Source: Alphaproteobacteria bacterium
GTDB lineage: Bacteria; Pseudomonadota; Alphaproteobacteria; SMXS01
Length of the DNA: 40,161 bases
Direction of reading: 5' to 3'
NCBI GenBank assembly: GCA_016124315.1
Contig: WGNW01000032.1
Location: 1-40,161 of the forward strand
A program made the translations under genes and the position numbers. Below are positions 34,654-40,161 of this stretch, one piece after another. Position 1 is the stretch's first letter. Every line of letters starts with the position of its first letter. Below the pieces are notes generated by a model that was given only the letters and a program-made list of their open reading frames with translations, was not told where the DNA came from and made no database searches.

Positions 34654-37103
34654 GACGCCGCCTCCGCACGCAGCGGCAGGCCGAAACGTCGCCGGGCGTC
34701 GGCGAAGCGGTGCAGCCGGTCGGCTACCAAAGCGTTGACCGTGCCGGGCGGAAAGCGGCCTTCGGCGTCGGGAATGCCCGCCGCGACGCCGGTGAGGATC
34801 TCGATGCCCTGGTCGATGGCCGAGACCGCGTGGATCTGGAACTTGCCCTCGGCCACAGCGTCGGTGACGCGCCGGTGCAGCATCAGGTGCTTGACGTTGG
34901 CGGTGGGGATGAGCACGCCCTGGCGGCCGTTGAGCCCCCGCTCGGCGCAAAGGTCGAAGAAGCCCTCGACCTTCTCGTTGACGCCGCCGATGGCCTGCAC
35001 CTGGCCGCGCTGGTTGACCGAGCCGGTGACGGCGAAGTGCTGGAAGATCGGCACCTCGGCCAGCGCCGAGAGCAGGGCGTAGAGCTCGGCCGAGGAGGCG
35101 CTGTCGCCGTCCACCCCGCCATAGGACTGCTCGAACACCAGGCTGGCCGACAGCGACAGCGGCGTGTCCTGGGAATATTGCTCGCCGAGGTAGCCGGCGA
35201 GGATCAGCACGCCCTTGGAGTGCAGCGGCCCGCCCAGCGCCACCGCCCGCTCGATGTCGATCAGGTCGCCGCGGCCCAGCCACGCCCGCGCGGTGATCCG
35301 GCTGGGCTTGCCGAACATGGCGCCGCCGATGCTGAAGACCGACAGCCCGTTGATCTGGCCGACAACGGCGCCCGCGGTGTCCACCAGGATGGTCTGGCGC
35401 AGCATCTCGGCCTGCATCCGCTGGGCGATGCGCCCCACCCGGCGCCGGCGGGCGTCGATGGCCTCCTCCACGTCGGCGCGGGCGACCACGTCGCGGCCGG
35501 CCTGCCCGGCCATGTAGTCGGCCTCGCGCATCAGGTCGGTAAGGTGTTCCACGTTCGCCGACAGCCGTTCGGAATCCTCCTCGGCCCGCGACATGTCGTC
35601 GATCAGCCGGGCGACGGCGTCCCGGTCGAACGGCTTCAGCCCGTCGCCCCGCGCCCGTGCGGCGACCATCCGGGCCATCTGGCGGATGGTGTCGTCGCTG
35701 CGCACCACGCGCTCGTCGAAGTCGGCCATCACCTTGAACAGGCTGGAGAACTCCGGGTCGAGCCCGTGCAGCAGGTAGTAGATGTCGCTCTCGCCGAGCA
35801 GCACGATCTTGACCTTGAGCGGGATCGGCTCCGGCTCCAGGGTGACCGTGGTCGGCAGGCCCATCGCCGAGAAGACCGGCTCGATGCGCACCTCGCCGGC
35901 ACGCAGCGTGCGCTTCAGCGCCTCCCAGGCCTGCGGCTGCATCAGCACCTTGCGCGCGTCGAGGATCAGGGTGCCGCCATTGGCCCGGTGCAGGGCACCG
36001 GCGCGGATCATGCTGAAGTCGGTCAGCAGGGTGCCCATCTCGGCACGGTGCTCGATGCGGCCCATCAGCCGCTCGTAGGTGGGCTCGTCCTCGTAGACCA
36101 CCGGCGCCGGCGCGTCGGCCGCCTGCTCGACGATCAGGTTGACCCGGTAGCGGCGCAGGAACTGCTCGCGGACCAGCTGGGGCGGCGGCCCCTCCTTGCC
36201 GTCCTGGCCCGACTGGCCCTTCAGGAACAGCTCGATGTTCTGCTTCAGGTCGGCGTGCACCTGGTCCAGATAGGCCTTCACCTCTTCGAGGGCGTCGAAG
36301 CGGCCCTGCACCGTGCGGATCAGCCCGCCGATGGCGAACTCGGCGGTCTCCTCGTTCAGCTCCTGGATCTTCTTGCGCACCTCCTGCAGCAGCGAGGGCA
36401 TCTTCTGCATGGCCGTGCGCAAGGCTTCCTGCAGTTCCTCGATGTCGTGCTCGATGCGCCGCCGCTCGTCCTCGGGCAGCTGGTTGAAGCGCTCCGGCTC
36501 CATCACCTTGCCGTCCTCCAGCGGCGCGAAGCCGAAGCCCATGGGCGTGTTGAGCAGGGTGACGTTCTTCTCCCGGGCGCGGGCGCGCAGCTCGTCGAGG
36601 GCGGCGCTCTGACGGCGCTCCACCTGCTCCTGGATGCTTTGCAGCGCGTTGCGGTAGTCCTCGCCCGAGAATGCGCTGGAGAGGGCGGCGAGCATGTCGC
36701 GCACCAGCTGCTCCATGGCCGACTCGAGCTCGGCGCCCTTGCCCGCGGGCAAGCTCAGCGCGTTGGGCCGGCGCTCGTCGTCGAAATTGTAGACGTAGGC
36801 CCAGTCCCGGTCGGCCCGGCGGGCTCGGGCCGCCTCGCCCACCAGCCGCGACACCAGCCGGTACTTGCCGGTGCCGCGTGGCCCCACCGCGAACAGATTG
36901 TAGCCGGACCGGTCGATGCCCAAGGCGAAGCGGATCGCCTCGACCGCCCGCTGCTGGCCCACGATGCCGTCCTCCTCGGACAGCTCCGCCGTGGTCTCGA
37001 AGCCCAGCGCGGCGGCGTCGCAGCAGCCGCACAGCGCGCTTTCGGGCAGGGGCAGATGTTCGGGGGCCGGAACGGTCGGCGTGTCGTGGTGCGGTTCGGT
37101 CAT
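34650..37103 (-). CDS. Lon-like AAA+ ATP-dependent protease (COG1067-type)
   Basis: The 817-residue protein has a Walker A GPRGTGK at 74-80 and ends in a Lon proteolytic domain. The catalytic pair is Ser668 (GGVDGDSASSAEL) and Lys711 (GGVNEKVEGFF), 43 residues apart as in E. coli Lon. Between lies the large insert with coiled coils (residues ~180-300) typical of the LonB/AAA_32 family, and it lacks the N-terminal substrate domain of LonA. I start at 37103, with GGGAGGA upstream; an earlier start adds five residues. Its stop overlaps the UspA-like start. Confidence 0.93.
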   Translation of the reverse strand: MTEPHHDTPTVPAPEHLPLPESALCGCCDAAALGFETTAELSEEDGIVGQQRAVEAIRFALGIDRSGYNLFAVGPRGTGKYRLVSRLVGEAARARRADRDWAYVYNFDDERRPNALSLPAGKGAELESAMEQLVRDMLAALSSAFSGEDYRNALQSIQEQVERRQSAALDELRARAREKNVTLLNTPMGFGFAPLEDGKVMEPERFNQLPEDERRRIEHDIEELQEALRTAMQKMPSLLQEVRKKIQELNEETAEFAIGGLIRTVQGRFDALEEVKAYLDQVHADLKQNIELFLKGQSGQDGKEGPPPQLVREQFLRRYRVNLIVEQAADAPAPVVYEDEPTYERLMGRIEHRAEMGTLLTDFSMIRAGALHRANGGTLILDARKVLMQPQAWEALKRTLRAGEVRIEPVFSAMGLPTTVTLEPEPIPLKVKIVLLGESDIYYLLHGLDPEFSSLFKVMADFDERVVRSDDTIRQMARMVAARARGDGLKPFDRDAVARLIDDMSRAEEDSERLSANVEHLTDLMREADYMAGQAGRDVVARADVEEAIDARRRRVGRIAQRMQAEMLRQTILVDTAGAVVGQINGLSVFSIGGAMFGKPSRITARAWLGRGDLIDIERAVALGGPLHSKGVLILAGYLGEQYSQDTPLSLSASLVFEQSYGGVDGDSASSAELYALLSALAEVPIFQHFAVTGSVNQRGQVQAIGGVNEKVEGFFDLCAERGLNGRQGVLIPTANVKHLMLHRRVTDAVAEGKFQIHAVSAIDQGIEILTGVAAGIPDAEGRFPPGTVNALVADRLHRFADARRRFGLPLRAEAAS

Positions 37104-37210
37104 GCGGTCCTCCCACACGAAACGTAGGGCGGATCAACGGAAAAGTCTTGATCGAAGCCGAGGGATGGGGGAATTGGGCAGGACGGTCCTTCCCTCCCGC
37201 AAGGCGCTCC

Positions 37211-38371
37211 ATGACCCGCGTTCCCCCAAAGATTTCCCGCCGCAGCGACATTCCCGCGTTCCGCGTGATGGACGTGATGACGGCTGCCGCCGCGCTGGAG
37301 GTGCAGGGGCGGCGGGTGATCCACATGGAGGTGGGTGAGCCGGGACTGCCGACGCCGGCGCCGGTCGTGGAAGCAGCCGAGCGGGCCATGCGCGACGGCC
37401 GCGGCGGCTACACCGTGGCGCTGGGCCTGCCGGCGCTGCGCGAACGCATCGCCCAGCACTACGCCGAGGCCTACGGCGTCGCGGTCGGCCCCGGACGGGT
37501 GGTGGTGACCACCGGCTCGTCGGCGGCGTTCAGCCTGGCGTTCACCGCCTGCTTCGACATCGGCGACCGCATGGCGATCGGCCGGCCGTGCTATCCGCCC
37601 TACGAGCGGATCATGCGGGCGCTGGGGATCGAGGCGGTGGAGCTGCGCACCACCCTCGCCGACAATTTCCAGCCGACGGCCGCGCAGGTCGCCGCGACGC
37701 CAGAGCTGCAGGGCCTGCTGGTGGCCAGCCCCTCCAATCCGACGGGCACCACCATCGACGGGCGGCGCATGGGCGGCCTTGCCGGGGCCTGCGCCGAGCG
37801 GGGCATCCGGCTCATTTCCGACGAGATCTACCACCGCATGGTGTTCGACGGCGGCGAGGTGACGGCACTCGCCTTCAGCGACGACGCCGTCGCCATCAAC
37901 AGCTTCTCCAAGTACTACTGCATGACCGGCTGGCGCGTCGGCTGGATGGTGGTGCCCGAGGCGCTGGTGCGCCCGGTGGAGCGGCTGGCCCAGAACCTGT
38001 TCATCTCGCCGCCCACGGTGGCCCAGCACGCCGCGCTGGCCGCCTTCGACTGCACGGCGGAACTCGACGCGCGGGTGGCCCAGTACCGCGCCAACCGCGA
38101 TCTGCTGCTGGCCGAGCTGGAGCCGCTGGGCCTGCGCTTCGCCAACCCGGAGGGCGCGTTCTACCTCTATGCCGACGTCAGCTGGTTCACCAACGACAGC
38201 GCCGCCTTCTGCCGGGCGATGTTGGAAGGCGCCGGCGTCGCCACCGTCCCGGGCACCGACTTCGACGAGGTGGACGGCGACCGCTTCATCCGGCTGTGCT
38301 TCTCCGGCACCGCCGAGGACATGGCGGAGGCCGCCCGCCGGCTGAAGGACTGGCTGCCGGCACAGCGGTAG
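37211..38371 (+). CDS. Class I/II PLP-dependent aminotransferase
   Basis: The 386-residue enzyme shows MEVGEPGLPTPAPV, the substrate-binding ASPSNPTGT, ISDEIYHRMVF and the PLP lysine Lys234 in NSFSKYYCMTGWRVGW. It is an aspartate-aminotransferase-fold enzyme of the kind that acts on aspartate, aromatic or branched-chain amino acids; the substrate is not readable. It is divergent from the Lon-like gene across 107 bases. The ATG has AAGGCG as a modest ribosome site. Confidence 0.95.
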   Translation: MTRVPPKISRRSDIPAFRVMDVMTAAAALEVQGRRVIHMEVGEPGLPTPAPVVEAAERAMRDGRGGYTVALGLPALRERIAQHYAEAYGVAVGPGRVVVTTGSSAAFSLAFTACFDIGDRMAIGRPCYPPYERIMRALGIEAVELRTTLADNFQPTAAQVAATPELQGLLVASPSNPTGTTIDGRRMGGLAGACAERGIRLISDEIYHRMVFDGGEVTALAFSDDAVAINSFSKYYCMTGWRVGWMVVPEALVRPVERLAQNLFISPPTVAQHAALAAFDCTAELDARVAQYRANRDLLLAELEPLGLRFANPEGAFYLYADVSWFTNDSAAFCRAMLEGAGVATVPGTDFDEVDGDRFIRLCFSGTAEDMAEAARRLKDWLPAQR

Positions 38372-38432
38372 GAACGGGCCCCGTCGGCCTCGCACCCGCT
38401 CGGGGCGAGCGACTTGGCGCATGGCGCCAAAC

Positions 38433-38491
38433 CGCATCGAGACCGGCCCGACGCATCTCGATACACGGCCCTGCGGGCCGCACTCGATGCG
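38433..38491. repeat. Complex inverted repeat in the aminotransferase-rpoH gap
   Basis: CGCATCGAG (38433-38441) has an exact inverted copy CTCGATGCG (38483-38491). A smaller 6-bp hairpin, CGGCCC-TGC-GGGCCG, lies between (38466-38480), and CTCGAT also recurs at 38457-38462. It occupies the 267-base convergent gap and looks like a palindromic extragenic unit. Confidence 0.5.
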
Positions 38492-38577
38492 AGCGGATCA
38501 GCCCACTTCTGGTAATTCAGGCGCAACGCGTTGGCGTCGGACGATCTTCCGGGCGGAGCGACGGGCGCCCGGGCATG

Positions 38578-38601
38578 ACGAAACCGGCCCGTCAGGGCCG
38601 G
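38578..38601 (-). terminator. Rho-independent terminator of rpoH
   Basis: CCGGCCC and GGGCCGG form a 7-bp perfect stem around a 4-base loop (38584-38601). On the minus strand TTTCGT follows. It lies 37 bases past the rpoH stop. Confidence 0.6.
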
Positions 38602-38638
38602 CTGTCGCCAAGGGTGAACGTGGAATTGAAGGACGGGC

Positions 38639-39514
38639 CTACGCCGCCACGGCCGTGGCGGGCTGGTCGGGACTCTGCATGATGCGCTTCAGCTTCTCGA
38701 AGGCGCGCACCTCGATCTGGCGGACGCGCTCCCGCGAGATGCCGTGCTCCTGGGACAGGGCGTCCAGGGTCGGCGGATCGTCGCGCAGCCGGCGGTTGAT
38801 CAGGATGTGCTGCTCGCGCTCGTCGAGGCGGCTGAGGCAGCGGGTCATCAGCGCCCGGCGCTTGACCATCTGGTCGGCCTCGATCAGCGCCTCCTCCTGG
38901 GAGACCTCGCCGTCCTCGAGCCAGTCCTGCCACTCGGTGTCGTCCTCCTCGGAGATCGACACGTTGAGCGACTGGTCGCGGCCGAACAGCCGCTGGTTCA
39001 TGCTGACGACGTCGTCCTCGCTGACCTGGAGCTGGTGCGCCACGAACGCGACCTGCTCCGGCGTCAGGGTGTCCTCCTCGATGGCGCGCAGGTTGGTCTT
39101 CAGGCGCCGGAGGTTGAAGAACAGCTTCTTCTGGGCCGAGGTGGTGCCCAGCTTGACCATGGACCACGACCGCAGCACGTATTCCTGGATGGTGGCACGG
39201 ATCCACCACAGCGCGTAGGTGGACAGCCGGAAGCCCCGCTCCGGCTCGAACCGGTCGATGGCCTGCATCAGCCCCACATTGCCCTCGGCCACCAGCTCGC
39301 CCAGCGGCAGCCCGTAGCCCCGGAAGCTTTTGGCCACCTTCACCACGAGGCGCAGGTGACTGCCCACCAGGTGCTCGGCGGCATGGGGGCACCGCTCGCG
39401 CTGCCAAGCCAGCGCCAACTGCTGCTCGGTCTCGGCGTCGAGCACCGAATAACGCCGCATTTCCTTTAGGAAACGGCCGAGATTCTCGTCCGCGATGAAT
39501 GTAGCTCTTGACAT
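38639..39514 (-). CDS. rpoH: RNA polymerase sigma-32 factor RpoH
   Basis: The 291-residue sigma factor has region 2 (LPLGELVAEGNVGLMQAIDRF, STYALWWIRATIQEY), the RpoH box QKKLFFNLRR and region 4 helix-turn-helix SQEHGISRERVRQIE. It directs heat-shock transcription (chaperones, proteases). The start at 39514 has GGGGT upstream; a GTG two codons earlier is an alternative. A stress-type ECF promoter lies about 72-97 bases upstream, and a terminator follows. Whether it is the general or an oxidative-stress paralogue cannot be told here. Confidence 0.96.
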   Translation of the reverse strand: MSRATFIADENLGRFLKEMRRYSVLDAETEQQLALAWQRERCPHAAEHLVGSHLRLVVKVAKSFRGYGLPLGELVAEGNVGLMQAIDRFEPERGFRLSTYALWWIRATIQEYVLRSWSMVKLGTTSAQKKLFFNLRRLKTNLRAIEEDTLTPEQVAFVAHQLQVSEDDVVSMNQRLFGRDQSLNVSISEEDDTEWQDWLEDGEVSQEEALIEADQMVKRRALMTRCLSRLDEREQHILINRRLRDDPPTLDALSQEHGISRERVRQIEVRAFEKLKRIMQSPDQPATAVAA

Positions 39515-39585
39515 CGTCACCCCGATGGATCGTGGAACCTAGGGTTTCGTGCCCTCGTCATATGAACAATGGTGCCGCGAAGATG

Positions 39586-39611
39586 AACGCTTCCTGAACG
39601 AAACGGGTTCC
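39586..39611 (-). promoter_or_regulatory. ECF-type (EcfG/RpoE-like) promoter of rpoH
   Basis: GGAAC (39611-39607) and CGTT (39589-39586) are spaced 17 bases on the minus strand, an exact match to the GGAAC-N16/17-CGTT general stress consensus. Expected transcription start is about 6-8 bases beyond the -10, leaving a leader of roughly 65 bases. Confidence 0.65.
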
Positions 39612-39669
39612 GTCCGTTCAGAATGTCCTTTGGCGCGCACGTCTCCGGCGACCGCCGCCGGCCACCCCT

Positions 39670-40161
39670 TCAGCGCGCGCGGAACACCGCCGCCGCCGCC
39701 CAGCCGGCCGCCACGGCGATCAGCACCGCGGCCAGCCCGTAGAGCACGCCGTGCTGCTGGGCGACCGTGAAGACCCACTGCTCGAGCCCTTCCTTGCCGA
39801 CGGTGATGATGGAACTGGACCGGCCGATCTCGCGGCCGTTGCGGAACATCCGGACGATCACCCGGTAGTCGCCCACGGGCACCTGGGCGGGAAAGTAGAT
39901 GTCGGCCCGGAACAGGTCGCCCTGGGGGAACGTGACGGCGTGCTCGTTCACCGTATAGAGACCGGCGCGCAGCCGGTCGGCGACGATCGCCTTGCGCAGG
40001 TCGGCAAGCCGGTCGACGCTGACGTCCTCGACGGACAGCAGCACCAGGTTGTCCGGGCCGATGTTCTGGCGGCGCAGGTAGTCGGCGCTGACGATGTCGC
40101 TCAGCTTGCGGTTGCTGGCTACCGCGTAGAAGCCCGGCACGTTGTGGAAGCGCACCGGATC
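39670..40161 (-). CDS. TIGR02186 (alph_Pro_TM) membrane protein, 5' partial
   Basis: The frame continues beyond the last base of the window, so the N-terminus is missing; about 163 residues are visible. The segment VPGFYAVASNRKLSDI, the later YFPAQVPVGDYRVIVRMFRNG and the C-terminal membrane span (~HGVLYGLAAVLIAVAAGW) match this alphaproteobacterial family, which often lies beside TauE/SafE-like permeases. The main domain is likely periplasmic. Function is unknown. A gap of 155 bases separates it from the rpoH start. Confidence 0.85.
   Translation of the reverse strand, partial: DPVRFHNVPGFYAVASNRKLSDIVSADYLRRQNIGPDNLVLLSVEDVSVDRLADLRKAIVADRLRAGLYTVNEHAVTFPQGDLFRADIYFPAQVPVGDYRVIVRMFRNGREIGRSSSIITVGKEGLEQWVFTVAQQHGVLYGLAAVLIAVAAGWAAAAVFRAR

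Noticed and set aside
34710-37127. An 805-codon open frame antisense to the Lon-like protease
   Set aside because: Same shadow type; the protease has the correct Ser-Lys spacing and Walker A.
34654-37389. In-frame N-terminal extension of the UspA-like protein to 1184 residues
   Set aside because: It is the shifted frame of the Lon-like gene; the ATGATG overlap supplies the true start.
38167-38526. A 119-codon minus-strand ORF beginning MRLNYQKWADPLA
   Set aside because: It overlaps the aminotransferase 3' end and the inverted repeat, and no family is recognisable; could be a repeat-borne fragment, so not called as a gene.

Overview
The window is GC-rich, densely coded bacterial DNA with 39 protein genes and one tRNA. 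It points to an alphaproteobacterium, probably of the Rhodospirillales type. Evidence for this is GcrA (a cell-cycle regulator confined to this class), a TIGR02186-type 'alph_Pro_TM' membrane protein, a SAM-II riboswitch, a Zur-type palindrome, and GGAAC-N17-(C/G)GTT promoters of the general stress (EcfG) kind. I see no insertion sequence, phage gene, CRISPR array or rRNA. It looks like chromosomal backbone with a few accessory genes.

Layout. 1-2.8 kb: korA (5' end outside the window) and korB, a ferredoxin-dependent 2-oxoglutarate oxidoreductase, closed by a strong terminator. 2.8-9.1 kb: a PhyH-type dioxygenase, a lipoprotein with a possible transglutaminase-like triad, a fused pabB-pabC folate gene, a sulfotransferase, an LCAD-type acyl-CoA dehydrogenase and a TlpA-type thioredoxin lipoprotein. 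9.1-12.5 kb: argH-lptM-lysA, tightly overlapped, plus a membrane-anchored unknown. 12.6-17.4 kb: an alpha/beta hydrolase, an aldo/keto reductase, a TPR-like exported protein, a ZIP-like metal transporter behind a Zur-type palindrome, and a PpiC lipoprotein. 17.6-22.2 kb: gcrA, an orphan ABC-2 permease, then argD-argF-hslO with a recognisable promoter.

22.2-26.4 kb (minus strand): SAM-II riboswitch and terminator, then paiB-metZ-apaG-folE-argE, closely spaced and possibly one transcript. 26.4-29.7 kb: a MASE1 hybrid histidine kinase and mscS. 29.9 kb: tRNA-Gly(CCC). 30-32.1 kb: a lipoprotein behind a possible stress promoter, a COG4705/DUF347 membrane protein behind a GntR-like palindrome, and a small ABM-like protein. 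32.2-37.1 kb (minus): a Lon-like AAA protease, a UspA-like protein coupled by an ATGA overlap, and an APC permease. 37.2-40.2 kb: an aminotransferase, rpoH with a stress-type ECF promoter, and the start-truncated TIGR02186 protein.

Themes. Four arginine genes (argH, argD, argF, argE) sit in three transcription units; with lysA, metZ, folE and pabBC the window is heavy in amino-acid and folate synthesis. A second theme is proteostasis and stress: rpoH, hslO, the Lon-like protease, PpiC and mscS. The most informative regulatory finding is the SAM-II riboswitch placed before paiB, a gene of unclear function, rather than directly before metZ.
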